Shown here piece by piece: positions 37,626 to 47,275 of a DNA stretch of 64,000 bases; positions within the stretch are counted from its first letter, which is position 1; each line of letters starts with the position of its first letter. A program made the translations under genes and the position numbers. Origin of the DNA: Variovorax sp. Root411 (lineage in GTDB: Bacteria > Pseudomonadota > Gammaproteobacteria > Burkholderiales > Burkholderiaceae_C); NCBI RefSeq assembly GCF_001425205.1, contig NZ_LMDW01000012.1, positions 575,804 through 639,803 on the forward strand. Reading direction: 5' to 3'. The notes beneath the pieces are model-generated. The model did not search any database and was not told the origin of the DNA. It saw only the letters and a program-made list of their open reading frames with translations.

Positions 37626-38964
37626 GGGGCGGCACCTCCGGCAAGGGCTTGAAGGGCTCCAGCGACAGGCGCCACGCACCCCGCAGCACGATCTGCGGAC
37701 GTGCGCGGCGCACCGCGTCCTCGGCCTGGGCGACGCCGCCGGCCGCGCCATAGCGGCCCAGCCAGGCGATCGCCGCAGCCGCGCTGCGCGAGAAGCCGAG
37801 CGCGCAGCAGACCCACACTGTCGCACCATCCGCACTGCGGCGCTGGCTTTCGATGACGGCCGCCGCGCGCTGCAGGCGCACGGTCGGCGGCACCGTGAGG
37901 TCGAGCAGCGGCACGCAGCGCGCATGCGGCACACCGGCCGGCGTCTGCAACTCGGCGCACAGGCTCACCAGCCGGGGCTGCCCGGCCGCCAGCCATTCGG
38001 CGCGCGTCGGTCGGCGGCCGAGCCGCAGGCCAGGCACCACCTCGACCGAGGCCGGCAGCCTGCACGTCCAGAGCCAGGCGTTGACGGCGGCGCCGAGGCG
38101 GTAGGGCGCCAGCATCCAGCGCGCCGCCCAGCCCATGCTGCCACGGCCGTCCATTTGAAAGCCGCGTGCGCCGAAGCCGACGTAGTTCAGCGCCACCAGC
38201 GCGAGCGATGCGGCCGGCCATGCGAGCCACAGCGCGACGCCGCCACTACACAGCGCGGCAGCCAGGAACAGCGCCGCACCGGCCGCATAGAACACCGCCA
38301 GCTTCCAGCGCTGGGCGTCGCGCGTGCAGCACCATGCGCGCGGCATCGACACCACGCGCTCCAGCGGCCACAGCCACACGCAGAACAGGCCGAGTAGCGC
38401 GCCGGTCGGAATGTCGATGAAGTGGTGCTGCCACGTCGTGAGCACCGAAGCGCAGATGGCGAACGCCCACACATGCAGCACCAGCCGCGCCCACGGCGCG
38501 CGCAGGAACTGCCGATACCAGTCCCACAGGATCACGGCCAGCGCGATGTGCAGCGAGGGCGCCTGGTTGAACGGCTGGTCGAAGCCGCGCAGCGCATTGA
38601 ACAAAAAGGCCGGCGCCCCCTCGACCGGCGGCTGCCCGAAGCTGAAGTGCAGCGGCCAGACGATGAAGCAGGTGCAGGCGACGAGCGTGGCAGTCACCAG
38701 CCGCAGCGCATGCCGGTCCAGCGTGTGCCGGCTGCGCGCAAGGAACAGCGACAGCGCGTAGAACACGTTGATCGTCCAGTAAGGGAAGATCGTCCACGGC
38801 CAGAAGGGCACCTGCCGCTCCCACGCGAAAGCCATCGACGGCACGTTGGCACGTGTGGTCGCCCACCAGTTGGCGAGGCCGTAGGTCGCATAGAACAGCG
38901 GCCCCAAGAACACCAGCCATGCGGCCGCGCGCTTCCAGGGTCGTCGTGCCGCAGCGGCGGTCAT
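37615..38964 (-). CDS. ynbD: PAP2 and dual-specificity phosphatase fusion, YnbD-like
   Basis: 449-residue membrane protein. The first about 290 residues form a PAP2-type six-span domain (FNQAPSLHIALAV with catalytic-site PSLH, then WQHHFIDIPTGALLGL). The C-terminal about 140 residues are a cytoplasmic dual-specificity/PTP phosphatase domain with the C-x5-R loop in WVCCALGFSRSAAAAIAWL and the general-acid region LLDLTVPP. PTPMT1 and PAP2 enzymes both dephosphorylate phospholipid intermediates, so the fusion could finish a phosphatidyl-alcohol-phosphate made by the YnbA-like enzyme. Corresponds to E. coli YnbD, itself uncharacterised. Confidence 0.85.
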   Translation of the reverse strand: MTAAAARRPWKRAAAWLVFLGPLFYATYGLANWWATTRANVPSMAFAWERQVPFWPWTIFPYWTINVFYALSLFLARSRHTLDRHALRLVTATLVACTCFIVWPLHFSFGQPPVEGAPAFLFNALRGFDQPFNQAPSLHIALAVILWDWYRQFLRAPWARLVLHVWAFAICASVLTTWQHHFIDIPTGALLGLFCVWLWPLERVVSMPRAWCCTRDAQRWKLAVFYAAGAALFLAAALCSGGVALWLAWPAASLALVALNYVGFGARGFQMDGRGSMGWAARWMLAPYRLGAAVNAWLWTCRLPASVEVVPGLRLGRRPTRAEWLAAGQPRLVSLCAELQTPAGVPHARCVPLLDLTVPPTVRLQRAAAVIESQRRSADGATVWVCCALGFSRSAAAAIAWLGRYGAAGGVAQAEDAVRRARPQIVLRGAWRLSLEPFKPLPEVPPHDR

Positions 38965-40727
38965 TGCGTGACGCGAACCGCCAGAGACACCGTGAAGATG
39001 CCCCACTCGTCGACCCGCTGGTCGATCTTGCGGAAGCCCGCTTCCTCCACCAGCTGGTCCATCTCGTGCTGCGTGCGGCGGCGCATCACCCAGGCTTCGC
39101 CCTGGCGGTGGCTGGTGAGGGCGCGCGCGATCATCTCGAGCTGCGGGTGCCAGGGTTGCCCGGTGTAGACGAGATAGCCGCGGTCTTCCACCGCATCGCC
39201 CACGCCCGCGAGCGAGCGCCGCACCATCTCGTTGTCGGGGAACAGCTCGTACAGGCCCGACACCACGGCCAGCGTGGGCCGCGGCGTGACGCTCGCGAGG
39301 CTCATGCGGTGGAAGGCGTCGGCCTGCACGAACTGCGCGACGTCTTCCAGGCCCTTCTCGGCGATGAGTGCGCGGCCGTCGCGCACGTTGATGTCACTGT
39401 AGTCGCGCAGCAGGATCGAGCTGGCCTTGACCGGGCTGGCCAGCACCGCGTCGAGCACGTAGCGGCCGTGGCCGGCGGCGATGTCCATCACGCGCACCTC
39501 GCGGTGCATTTCGGCCAGGTGCTCCATCGCGATGCGCAACAGCTCCTCGACGTGGATCTTGCGCTGGCGGATGCCGCGCCAGCCGATGGAGTTCAGGTAC
39601 GTGTTGTCGATGGACCGGCCGAACGGGCCCTTGCCTTGCGGATGGTTGCGGTAGACATAGTCGAGCGTGCTGCCCGAGTCGAAGCCGGTCGCGTGGCCCA
39701 GCTTGATGCCTTCCGACATCGTGCCGCCCAGCTTCAGGCCCGCGCGCGTCATGGCCCAGTAGGCGCCGCGCGGCGACAGGGGTGACAGCGGCTCGCCCAG
39801 CGCGCGCGACTCGTCGGCCGTGTCGCCGCTCAGGTGCGCCTCGCGGCGGTCGACCGGCACGGCCGGCTCGTCGAAGCGCTGCAGGATGAATTCGCGGATC
39901 GATGCCACCGCCGGCGCCCGGTCTTTCTCGCCCAGCGTGTCGTGGAAGAAGCCCGGCAGCTCGGTCTTCGTTTTCACCGCGCTGCCCAGCCGCTCGAAGA
40001 ACTGGTGCTGCGGCTTGTGGTGCACCACCCAGTCGGCGCCCGAAATGAGCAACTGCACCGGCAGCGTGATCGCATTGGCGTCGGCCACCACGCGGTCGGC
40101 GGCTTCGTACAGGCCCAGCAGGATGTTGACCGCGATGGGGCGGGAGATCAGCGGGTCGCTCTCGTAGCTCGCGATGCGTTCCGGGTCGTGCGTGAGGAAC
40201 TTCGCCTTCACGTAGCTGTTGACGAAGAACAGGCCGCGCAGCTTGTGCATCAGCCCGAGCCCGGCGCGCGCGAAGGGCACGTACAGCTTCACCTTGAAGG
40301 CCGGCGAGGCGAGCGTGAGGCCGCGCACCTTGGGTGCGTAGTCGTGCGCCCAGGTGGCGATCAGCACCGCGCCCACGCTCTGCGCGACGACGTGGATGTC
40401 TTGCTCGGGCACGCCGTGCGCGCTGCCGATGTGCTGCACGAAGGTCTGCACGTCGCGCACCGAGGTGCCGAAGCTGGGGCTGTAGCCGCGTTGCCCGGGC
40501 GATCGGCCGTGGCCGCGGGCGTCCCAGGCGAAGAAGTCGAAGTCGGGCAGGTCCAGCTCGTCGACCAGGTGCGCCATGCGCGCGCCGTGCTCGTGGCCCC
40601 GGTGGAACAGCACGATGGCGCCGCGCCGCGTGGCGCCGGTGGCCGGCCAGTGGCGGTAGAAAAGCGATTCACCGTCGTGCGTCTGGAAGTGATGCTCGGC
40701 GGCAAGGCGTGGAGTGGTGTCGTTCAT
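38961..40727 (-). CDS. ynbC: Alpha/beta hydrolase and class I SAM methyltransferase fusion, YnbC-like
   Basis: 588-residue two-domain protein. Residues about 20-285 are a lysophospholipase/monoacylglycerol-lipase-like hydrolase with [13 protein letters not shown], nucleophile S117 in VVAQSVGAV (Ala replaces the first Gly of GxSxG) and the catalytic His in [12 protein letters not shown]. Residues about 340-588 are a Rossmann methyltransferase with motif [17 protein letters not shown] near residue 414. The fusion suggests acyl removal and methylation of the same lipid. E. coli ynbC has the same architecture. It overlaps ynbD by 4 bases and follows ynbA by 32. Confidence 0.87.
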   Translation of the reverse strand: MNDTTPRLAAEHHFQTHDGESLFYRHWPATGATRRGAIVLFHRGHEHGARMAHLVDELDLPDFDFFAWDARGHGRSPGQRGYSPSFGTSVRDVQTFVQHIGSAHGVPEQDIHVVAQSVGAVLIATWAHDYAPKVRGLTLASPAFKVKLYVPFARAGLGLMHKLRGLFFVNSYVKAKFLTHDPERIASYESDPLISRPIAVNILLGLYEAADRVVADANAITLPVQLLISGADWVVHHKPQHQFFERLGSAVKTKTELPGFFHDTLGEKDRAPAVASIREFILQRFDEPAVPVDRREAHLSGDTADESRALGEPLSPLSPRGAYWAMTRAGLKLGGTMSEGIKLGHATGFDSGSTLDYVYRNHPQGKGPFGRSIDNTYLNSIGWRGIRQRKIHVEELLRIAMEHLAEMHREVRVMDIAAGHGRYVLDAVLASPVKASSILLRDYSDINVRDGRALIAEKGLEDVAQFVQADAFHRMSLASVTPRPTLAVVSGLYELFPDNEMVRRSLAGVGDAVEDRGYLVYTGQPWHPQLEMIARALTSHRQGEAWVMRRRTQHEMDQLVEEAGFRKIDQRVDEWGIFTVSLAVRVTQ

Positions 40728-40759
40728 TGAATCCCTGTGATCCTTGGTTCTTGTCTTGT

Positions 40760-41377
40760 TCAGTAGCGGCCGGCCGCGTCGGCCTCGGCCAGCGCGCGGC
40801 GGATGCGGTTGACGGTGGTCCAGGCCACCAGCGCGGCCAGCAGCGGCATCAGCCAGGCCGTCCAGCCCGGCAGCGGCCCGCCCAACGCCACGTACAGGCC
40901 GAGCGCGCCGAATACGAAGGCCCGGTCGCTCTTGCCCAGCGGGCCGTCGTAGCGGCGCGAGGCGCCCACCGTGGGGCCCAGCGCGCCGGCGAATTCGCTC
41001 AGCCCGGCCAGCACGATCACCGTGCCGACCCAGAACGGACTGAACGGCGCCACCAGCGCAAAGGGCAGGTAGAGCGCGGCGTCCGAGACCACGTCGGTCA
41101 GTTCATTGAGAAAGGCGCCCAGCCTGCTCTGCTGGTTGTGCTCGCGCGCCAGCATGCCGTCGATGGCGTTGAAGGCCATGCGCAGGAACATCCACAACGG
41201 GATGAGCGCAAAGGCGCGCAGAGAAGGCGCCGCGAAGAACAGCCAGAGCCCGAGCGCGACCGACACCACGCATGCCGCCAGCGTGACCTGGTTGGCGGTG
41301 ACGCCCATCGCATGCAGGCGGACCACCAGCGGCCGCAGCAGGGCCTGGAAACGCGGCTTCAGTTCGTAGATCGACAC
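40760..41377 (-). CDS. ynbA: CDP-alcohol phosphatidyltransferase family protein, YnbA-like, variant active site
   Basis: 205-residue polytopic enzyme, first gene of the lipid operon, started by a GTG with GAGGAG 10 bases upstream. The family motif D-x2-D-G-x2-A-R-x8-G-x3-D-x3-D is present at residues 70-95 but the first and third Asp are Asn (N70, N91); D73, R78, G87 and D95 are kept and an extra D99 follows. Known members use these Asp residues as metal ligands and base. The enzyme would transfer the phosphatidyl group from CDP-diacylglycerol to an unknown alcohol. Confidence 0.87.
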   Translation of the reverse strand: MSIYELKPRFQALLRPLVVRLHAMGVTANQVTLAACVVSVALGLWLFFAAPSLRAFALIPLWMFLRMAFNAIDGMLAREHNQQSRLGAFLNELTDVVSDAALYLPFALVAPFSPFWVGTVIVLAGLSEFAGALGPTVGASRRYDGPLGKSDRAFVFGALGLYVALGGPLPGWTAWLMPLLAALVAWTTVNRIRRALAEADAAGRY

Positions 41378-41404
41378 GTGCTGGCTTCTCCTCGTTTGTT
41401 ATAT

Positions 41405-41443
41405 GGCCGGATACACGGCCGGAGCATTCTGCCAGTGTGGCAG
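41405..41443. promoter_or_regulatory. Two palindromes in the ynbA-ruvB divergent promoter region
   Basis: GGCCG-6-CGGCC (41405-41420) and a perfect CTGCCA-GTG-TGGCAG (41429-41443) lie in the 99-base gap between the divergent starts. A TAAACT -10-like hexamer for ruvB (41448-41453) and TATAAC for ynbA (minus strand, 41403-41398) flank them. It does not match the CTGT-N8-ACAG LexA box. Operator status is inference. Confidence 0.45.
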
Positions 41444-41476
41444 GCACTAAACTCGCCGTCGAAGAACCCCCTCGCA

Positions 41477-42541
41477 ATGACCATCCAGACCGACGACTTC
41501 GCGCCCGCCCCCCAACGCGTGGTGTCCGCTGCCCCCGCTTCGCCCAACGAAGAGGCGATCGAACGGGCCCTGCGCCCGAAGCTGCTCGACGAGTACGTCG
41601 GCCAGGCCAAGGTGCGCGAGCAGCTCGAGATCTTCATCGGCGCCGCGCGCAAACGCCAGGAGGCGCTCGATCACGTGCTGCTGTTCGGCCCGCCCGGCCT
41701 GGGCAAGACCACGCTGTCGCACATCATCGCGGCCGAGCTCGGCGTGAACCTGCGCCAGACCTCGGGCCCCGTGCTCGAGAAGCCCAAGGACCTGGCGGCG
41801 CTGCTGACCAACCTCGAACCGAACGACGTGCTCTTCATCGACGAGATCCACCGGCTGAGCCCGGTCGTCGAAGAAATTCTCTACCCCGCGCTGGAGGACT
41901 ACCAGATCGACATCATGATCGGCGAGGGCCCCGCGGCGCGCAGCATCAAGCTCGACCTGCAGCCCTTCACGCTGGTGGGCGCCACCACCCGCGCCGGCAT
42001 GCTGACCAATCCGCTGCGCGATCGCTTCGGCATCGTCGCCCGGCTGGAGTTCTACACGCCCGAAGAGCTGGCGCTGATCGTGCGCCGCAGCGCCGGCCTG
42101 CTCAAGGTCGAGACCGATGCGGCCGGCGGCTTCGAGATCGCACGCCGTTCGCGCGGCACGCCCCGCATCGCCAACCGCCTGCTGCGCCGCGTGCGCGACT
42201 ATGCAGAGGTGAAGGGCGACGGCCGTATCACCGAAGACATCGCGCACAGGGCGCTCGCCATGCTCGACGTCGACCCGCAGGGCTTCGACCTGATGGACCG
42301 CAAGCTGCTCGAAGCCGTGATCCATCGCTTCGACGGCGGCCCGGTGGGGCTCGACAACGTCGCGGCCAGCATCGGCGAGGAGCGCGACACGATCGAGGAC
42401 GTGATCGAGCCTTACCTCATCCAGCAGGGCTACCTGCAGCGCACACCGCGCGGGCGCATCGCCACCCTGGCGGCGTACCGGCACCTGGGCGTTACGCCGC
42501 CTTCGAGCCGTTCCGACGGACAAGACCTGTTTGGAGTCTGA
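41477..42541 (+). CDS. ruvB: Holliday junction branch migration ATPase RuvB
   Basis: 354-residue AAA+ motor. Walker A is [16 protein letters not shown], Walker [16 protein letters not shown], sensor 1 GATTRAGML and the arginine finger region LRDRFG; the C-terminal winged helix includes [15 protein letters not shown]. The ATG at 41477 gives [16 protein letters not shown] and normal length; the longer upstream frame crosses the ynbA gene. 6 bases before the dmeF-like gene, which may be read through. Confidence 0.97.
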   Translation: MTIQTDDFAPAPQRVVSAAPASPNEEAIERALRPKLLDEYVGQAKVREQLEIFIGAARKRQEALDHVLLFGPPGLGKTTLSHIIAAELGVNLRQTSGPVLEKPKDLAALLTNLEPNDVLFIDEIHRLSPVVEEILYPALEDYQIDIMIGEGPAARSIKLDLQPFTLVGATTRAGMLTNPLRDRFGIVARLEFYTPEELALIVRRSAGLLKVETDAAGGFEIARRSRGTPRIANRLLRRVRDYAEVKGDGRITEDIAHRALAMLDVDPQGFDLMDRKLLEAVIHRFDGGPVGLDNVAASIGEERDTIEDVIEPYLIQQGYLQRTPRGRIATLAAYRHLGVTPPSSRSDGQDLFGV

Positions 42542-42547
42542 AGACGC

Positions 42548-43483
42548 ATGCACACCCATGACCTGAGCGCCTGGCGGCACGACCACCATTTCGGTTCCGA
42601 CACCGCCTCCGCCGAGCGCAGCACGCGCCTCGTGATGTGGATCACCGCGGCGATGATGGTGATCGAGATCGGTGCCGGCTGGTGGTTCAACTCGATGGCG
42701 CTGCTGGCCGACGGCTGGCACATGAGTTCGCATGCACTGGCCATCGGGCTGAGCGCGTTTGCGTATGCCGCCGCGCGGCGCTATGCGCGCGACCCGCGCT
42801 TCGCCTTCGGCACTTGGAAGATCGAGGTGCTCGGGGGCTTCGCCAGCGCGCTGGTGCTGCTGGGCATCGCGGTGCTGATGGTCGCGGGCTCGCTGGAGCG
42901 GCTGTGGTCGCCTTCGGCGATCCACTACCCCGAAGCCATTTCGGTGGCGGTGCTGGGGCTGGTGGTCAACCTGGCCTGCGCGCGGCTGCTGGGCGGGGCG
43001 CATCACCACCATCATCACGGGCATGACCACGGGCATGGGCATGGTCACGACCTGAACCTGCGCTCCGCCTACATGCACGTCGTGGCCGACGCCGCCACCT
43101 CGGTGCTGGCCATCGCGGCGCTGCTCGGCGGCTGGTTCTACGGCTGGGCCTGGCTCGACCCGGCGATGGGCATCGTCGGCGCGGTGCTGGTGGCGGTCTG
43201 GGCCAAGGGGCTGCTGAAGGAAACCGGCAAGGTGCTGCTCGACCGCGAGATGGACCACCCCGTCACAGAGGAAATCCGCGAAGGCGTCGAGACGATGCTG
43301 GCCGAGTCGGAAACGCGCGTGGCCGACCTGCATGTGTGGCGCGTGGGGCGCGATGCGTATGCCTGCGCGCTGACGGTGGTGACGCATTCGATGACGCTGA
43401 CAGCCGACGAGGTGCGCGCCTGCTTCTCGATGCACGAGGAAATCCGCCACTCGACGGTGGAAATCCAGCGCTGCGTGGATTGA
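42548..43483 (+). CDS. dmeF: CDF-family Co/Ni exporter (DmeF-like)
   Basis: 311-residue cation diffusion facilitator. The N-terminus has the DmeF-type HDLSAWRHDHHFG, the metal site H-x3-D appears as LLADGWHMSSHALAIGL and VVADAATSVLAI, and a cytoplasmic loop at about residues 155-175 is almost wholly His, Gly and Asp, typical of Zn/Co/Ni-handling members. DmeF proteins export Co(II) and Ni(II). No DmeR regulator is adjacent; the gene sits 6 bases after ruvB instead. Metal specificity is inferred from the N-terminal motif. Confidence 0.88.
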   Translation: MHTHDLSAWRHDHHFGSDTASAERSTRLVMWITAAMMVIEIGAGWWFNSMALLADGWHMSSHALAIGLSAFAYAAARRYARDPRFAFGTWKIEVLGGFASALVLLGIAVLMVAGSLERLWSPSAIHYPEAISVAVLGLVVNLACARLLGGAHHHHHHGHDHGHGHGHDLNLRSAYMHVVADAATSVLAIAALLGGWFYGWAWLDPAMGIVGAVLVAVWAKGLLKETGKVLLDREMDHPVTEEIREGVETMLAESETRVADLHVWRVGRDAYACALTVVTHSMTLTADEVRACFSMHEEIRHSTVEIQRCVD

Positions 43484-43595
43484 GTGGTTCTTGCTCCTTC
43501 CCCCGGAAGGGGAGGGAGAAATGCCTGGTCTGCGTCACGAGGATGTCACGGGTTCGCCATCGCGCCGTCACGCCGCGGTGGGAGCCTACCCGTCC

Positions 43596-44465
43596 ATGCA
43601 ACGCGACGACGCTTTCCTTCGCGCATGGCGCGACACCGCGACCCGGGCCCTCGACCCGGAGGACGACGATCGCGCTCGTCCACCCCTGCAATTCCGCACC
43701 CTGTGGATCTCCGACCTGCACCTGGGCACGCCCGGCTGCCAGGCGCGTGCGCTGCTCGACTTCCTGAAGCACACCGAGTGCGAGACCCTGTTCCTGGTCG
43801 GCGACATCATCGACGGCTGGCAGCTCAAGCGGCACTGGTACTGGCCGCAGGCGCACAACGACGTGATCCAGAAGCTGCTGCGCAAGGCGCGCAAGGGCAC
43901 GCGCGTGATCTTCATTCCGGGCAACCACGACGAGTTCGCCCGCAAGTACCTGCACCACAACTTCGGCGGCATCGACGTGGCCGAGGAATGGATTCATGAA
44001 ACCGCCGATGGCCGCAAGCTCTGGATCATTCACGGCGACCTTTTCGACGGCGTGATCCAGTGCGCCAAATGGCTCGCCTACGTCGGCGATTCGCTCTACG
44101 AATTCACGCTCAAGCTCAACCGCCACCTCAACTCGCTGCGCGCGCGCATGGGGCTGCCGTACTGGTCGCTCTCGAAGTACCTCAAGGGCAAGGTCAAGCG
44201 GGCGGTGAGCTACGTGGGCGACTTCGAGAACGCCGTGGCCCGCGAGGCCCGCAAGCGCGGCGCGCAGGGCGTGGTCTGCGGCCACATCCACCATGCCGAG
44301 ATGCGCGACATCGACGGCATCTTGTATTGCAACGACGGCGATTGGGTCGAGAGCCTGACGGCGCTGGCCGAGCATGCCGATGGCACGCTGGAAATCATCG
44401 ACTGGGCCCAGCACATGCCCGTGCCGGCAAAGGCGGCGCCGCAGCGCGAAGCGGTCGCGGCCTGA
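43596..44465 (+). CDS. UDP-2,3-diacylglucosamine diphosphatase-like metallophosphoesterase
   Basis: 289-residue calcineurin-like phosphoesterase of the LpxH-related group. Metal-site motifs in order: WISDLHLG (D-x-H), VGDIIDGW (GD-x2-D), IPGNHDEF (GNHD), HGDLFDG and GHIHHAEMR (GH-x-H). LpxH hydrolyses UDP-diacylglucosamine in lipid A synthesis, but this longer subgroup is of uncertain substrate. I prefer the ATG at 43596: codons between an earlier ATG at 43521 and this point lack the strong G/C third-position bias of the gene, although GGAGGGAGAA precedes that earlier ATG. Confidence 0.82.
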   Translation: MQRDDAFLRAWRDTATRALDPEDDDRARPPLQFRTLWISDLHLGTPGCQARALLDFLKHTECETLFLVGDIIDGWQLKRHWYWPQAHNDVIQKLLRKARKGTRVIFIPGNHDEFARKYLHHNFGGIDVAEEWIHETADGRKLWIIHGDLFDGVIQCAKWLAYVGDSLYEFTLKLNRHLNSLRARMGLPYWSLSKYLKGKVKRAVSYVGDFENAVAREARKRGAQGVVCGHIHHAEMRDIDGILYCNDGDWVESLTALAEHADGTLEIIDWAQHMPVPAKAAPQREAVAA

Positions 44466-44474
44466 ACGCGGCGC

Positions 44475-44711
44475 TCAGCGCTTGCGGACAGGTCCGTTCG
44501 CCGGGTGGCCGAGCTGATCGCGCCAGGCGTCGTAGTGCCTGAACATGCTCTTGCTCACCTCGTCCATCCACAGCCACCAAGCCAGCGCGAGGTTCTCGGG
44601 CCCCGGGATGTCCGCCGCCTCCTGAAGAGAAGGGGCCGGTGGTTCGGGCAGTTCGTAGTCGCACAGCCGTTCGACGCTGGCGTGCGAGAAGCCGGGAATG
44701 ACAGAGCTCAA
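44475..44711 (-). CDS. Small hypothetical protein
   Basis: 78 residues from a TTG at 44711, supported by GAAGGAAG 6 bases upstream. Acidic and Pro-rich first half (ELPEPPAPSLQEAADIPGPEN), then an aromatic patch (LAWWLWMDEVSKSMFRHYDAWRDQL) and a basic end. No known domain recognised; no signal peptide or membrane span. Convergent with the phosphoesterase gene, 9 bases between stops. Coding is supported by the ribosome-binding site and codon bias only. Confidence 0.6.
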   Translation of the reverse strand: MSSVIPGFSHASVERLCDYELPEPPAPSLQEAADIPGPENLALAWWLWMDEVSKSMFRHYDAWRDQLGHPANGPVRKR

Positions 44712-44879
44712 GGTTGCTTCCTTCGAAGGTGGCGCACTTTCTGTGACGCCCGGAACGACTCCCGTACGAATTGAAACATCGGCCTGCGCGGCGGGCCATC
44801 GGACTATCCCGAATAAATGAAAACAAAAGTCTTCGTCGACGATTGGCGCGCGAAGCGCGGCTCATCGCACATGCGCATT

Positions 44880-44896
44880 CGTCGCTTCCGACGATG
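44880..44896. promoter_or_regulatory. Candidate LuxR/MalT-regulator operator, site 1
   Basis: CGTCGCTTCCGACGATG, 72 bases before the racemase ATG. It shares 14 of 17 positions with sites at 52300 and 57362. A weak -10-like CAAGAT begins 21 bases after it, one base closer than in the other two. The rest of the 257-base gap 44712-44968 shows no gene; a partial second palindrome TCGTCGACGA is at about 44834. Confidence 0.65.
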
Positions 44897-44968
44897 CCTG
44901 CGGGGCGCCTGCGCGCCAAGATGGCGCTACACGGCAGGCGCTCCGCGCGGAGCCGAAGGAGACGAGGC

Positions 44969-46081
44969 ATGGCAGGTCCACTGCAGGGGTTGCGGGTCAT
45001 CGAGATGGCGGGCATCGGCCCCGGCCCGTTCTGCGCGATGCTGTTCGCCGACATGGGCGCGGAGGTGATCCGCATCGCCCGGCCCGGCACGCAGGCCGAT
45101 GCGCACGACATCCTCGCGCGCGGCCGCAGCACGCTGCAGGTCGACCTGCGTGCGGAAGGCGCGGCGCAATCCGTGCTCGATGCCGTCGAGAAGGCCGACG
45201 TGCTCATCGAAGGCTTCCGCCCCAGCGTCATGGAGCGCCTGGGCCTTGGCCCCGCGCCCTGCCACGCGCGCAACCCGCGCCTGGTCTACGGCCGCATGAC
45301 CGGCTGGGGCCAGCACGGGCCGCTGGCGCATGCCGCGGGGCACGACATCAACTACATCGCCATCAGCGGCGCACTGCATGCCATCGGCCGCGCGGGCGAG
45401 CCGCCCGTGCCGCCGCTCAACTACGTGGGCGACTTCGGCGGCGGTGCGATGCTGTTGGCCTTCGGCATTCTCGCCGCGCTGCACGAGGCGAAGCAGTCGG
45501 GGCAAGGGCAGGTGGTCGATGCCGCCATGACCGATGGCGCTGTGCTGCTGTCGGCCATGATGTATGGCTTCAGGTCGGCCGGCCGCTGGAGCAACCAGCG
45601 CGGCGAGAACATGCTCGACGGCGGCGCGCATTTCTATGACACCTACGCCTGCGCCGACGGCCGGTACGTGGCGGTGGGCGCCATCGAGCCCCAGTTCTAC
45701 GCGCTCCTGCGCGAGCGCTGCGGCATCGCCGACGACCCCGCTTTCGACGCGCAGATGGACGCCGACCGCTGGCCACTGCTCAAGCTGCGCATGGCCGACG
45801 TGTTCCGCACCCGCACGCGCGACGAGTGGTGCGTGCTGCTCGAAGGCAGCGACGCCTGCTTCGCGCCCGTACTCGACTGGGACGAGGCCCCCGAGCACCC
45901 GCACAACGTGGCGCGCGGCACCTTCGCCACCGTGGGCGGCGTGGTGCAGCCCGCGCCCGCGCCGCGCTTCAGCCGCACCGCGCCGGTCGTGCCCCCGGCC
46001 GCCGCGCGCGACGACGGCGAGACCGTGCTGCGCCGCTGGGGCGTGGCGGCCCACGCCATCGCACCGCCGTGCGCTTCCTGA
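44969..46081 (+). CDS. CaiB/BaiF CoA transferase family, alpha-methylacyl-CoA racemase type
   Basis: 370-residue enzyme of CoA-transferase family III. The start [21 protein letters not shown] with GAAGGAG upstream, then [11 protein letters not shown] and [14 protein letters not shown], are family marks. Racemase-type catalytic residues are visible as His in [15 protein letters not shown] and Asp in [17 protein letters not shown]. Such enzymes epimerise 2-methylacyl-CoA at C2 so that branched chains can enter beta-oxidation. First gene of a pair with the acyl-CoA dehydrogenase, 33 bases apart, and preceded by operator site 1. Confidence 0.88.
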   Translation: MAGPLQGLRVIEMAGIGPGPFCAMLFADMGAEVIRIARPGTQADAHDILARGRSTLQVDLRAEGAAQSVLDAVEKADVLIEGFRPSVMERLGLGPAPCHARNPRLVYGRMTGWGQHGPLAHAAGHDINYIAISGALHAIGRAGEPPVPPLNYVGDFGGGAMLLAFGILAALHEAKQSGQGQVVDAAMTDGAVLLSAMMYGFRSAGRWSNQRGENMLDGGAHFYDTYACADGRYVAVGAIEPQFYALLRERCGIADDPAFDAQMDADRWPLLKLRMADVFRTRTRDEWCVLLEGSDACFAPVLDWDEAPEHPHNVARGTFATVGGVVQPAPAPRFSRTAPVVPPAAARDDGETVLRRWGVAAHAIAPPCAS

Positions 46082-46114
46082 CGAAGCAAGCCGACGACAA
46101 CGAAGGAAGACAAC

Positions 46115-47263
46115 ATGCCCATCGATTTCCGCCGCTCCTGGAGCGACGAAGACCTCGAGCTGTACCGCGACAACGTGGTGCGCTTCATCGAGACCGAGAT
46201 GCTCCCGCACGACGAGGAAGCTCGCAGGCGCGGCCACGTCGGCCACGAGATCTGGCGCAAGGCCGGCGCGCTCGGCCTGCTGTGCGCGGACATCCCCGAA
46301 GAGTTCGGCGGCGGCGGCGGCGACTTCCGCCACGAGGCCGTGTTCTACGAGGAGTGCGCGCGGCGCGGCCTGAGCGGCATGAGCACGTCGGTGCACGCCA
46401 TCGTGGCGCATTACTTCCTGAACCACGGCACTGAAGAACAGAAGCGGAACTACCTGCCGCGCATGGCGCGCGGCGAACTGGTGGGCGCCATCGCCATGAC
46501 CGAGCCCGGCGCAGGCTCCGACCTGCAGGGCGTGCGCACCCGCGCCGAGAAGAAGGATGGCGGCTACCTCATCAACGGCTCCAAGACCTTCATCACCAAT
46601 GGCTTTCTCGCCGGCGTGGTGCTGGTGGTGGCCAAGACCGATCCGTCGCAGGGCGCAAAGGGCACGTCGATCCTCATCGTCGAGACCGGGGGCTGCCCGG
46701 GCTTTCGCGTGGGCCGCGTGCTCGACAAGATCGGCATGAAGGCGCAGGACACCTCGGAGCTCTTCTTCGACGACGTGCGCGTGGGCGCCGACGCCCTGCT
46801 GGGCGGCGTGGAAGGGCAGGGCTTCTTCCAGCTCATGGGCGACCTGCCGTACGAGCGCACCATCATCGGCCTGAGCGCGCAGGCCACCATGGAAGGCGCC
46901 TACCAGGCCACGCTCGACTACGTACGCGACCGCAAGGCCTTCGGCAAGCCGATTGCCGAGTTCCAGAACACCCGGTTCAAGCTGGCCGAGATCGCCACGC
47001 AGATCAAGGTGGGCCGCGCCTTCATCGACCGCTGCGTGGAAGACCTCGTGGCCGGCAGGCTCGACACCGCCACCGCTTCGATGGCCAAGCTCTGGGGCTC
47101 GGAGACGCAGGGCCGCGTGGTCGACGAGTGCCTGCAGCTGTTCGGCGGCTACGGCTTCATGAGCGAATACATGGTGGCGCGCATGTACGCCGACGCCCGG
47201 GTGCAGCGCATCTACGGCGGCACCAACGAGATCATGAAGGAGGTGATCTCGAGGGCGCTGTGA
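46115..47263 (+). CDS. Acyl-CoA dehydrogenase
   Basis: 382-residue FAD enzyme for the first beta-oxidation step. Seen: GAIAMTEPGAGSDLQGVRT (flavin site), KTFITNG, and the C-terminal DARVQRIYGGTNEIMKEVISRAL. The usual medium-chain catalytic Glu of YEGT is Gly here (YGGT), whereas E247 in DLPYERTIIG occupies the place used by long-chain and isovaleryl-type enzymes, so I place it in that group. Co-transcribed with the racemase, which favours a branched substrate. ETF supplies electrons onward (not in this window). Confidence 0.92.
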   Translation: MPIDFRRSWSDEDLELYRDNVVRFIETEMLPHDEEARRRGHVGHEIWRKAGALGLLCADIPEEFGGGGGDFRHEAVFYEECARRGLSGMSTSVHAIVAHYFLNHGTEEQKRNYLPRMARGELVGAIAMTEPGAGSDLQGVRTRAEKKDGGYLINGSKTFITNGFLAGVVLVVAKTDPSQGAKGTSILIVETGGCPGFRVGRVLDKIGMKAQDTSELFFDDVRVGADALLGGVEGQGFFQLMGDLPYERTIIGLSAQATMEGAYQATLDYVRDRKAFGKPIAEFQNTRFKLAEIATQIKVGRAFIDRCVEDLVAGRLDTATASMAKLWGSETQGRVVDECLQLFGGYGFMSEYMVARMYADARVQRIYGGTNEIMKEVISRAL

Positions 47264-47275
47264 GCAGCAGCGCGT

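Noticed and set aside
43010..43050. Short tandem repeat (CAC/CAT/GGG) as a satellite or CRISPR-like array
   Set aside because: It encodes the His-rich metal loop of the DmeF-like transporter. No CRISPR repeat-spacer pattern was seen anywhere in the window.
43521..43595. ATG at 43521 with strong GGAGGGAGAA as the phosphoesterase start
   Set aside because: The 25 codons have poor third-position G/C compared with the gene, and the purine run is part of a CCTTCC...GGAAGG hairpin; start at 43596 preferred, but not excluded.
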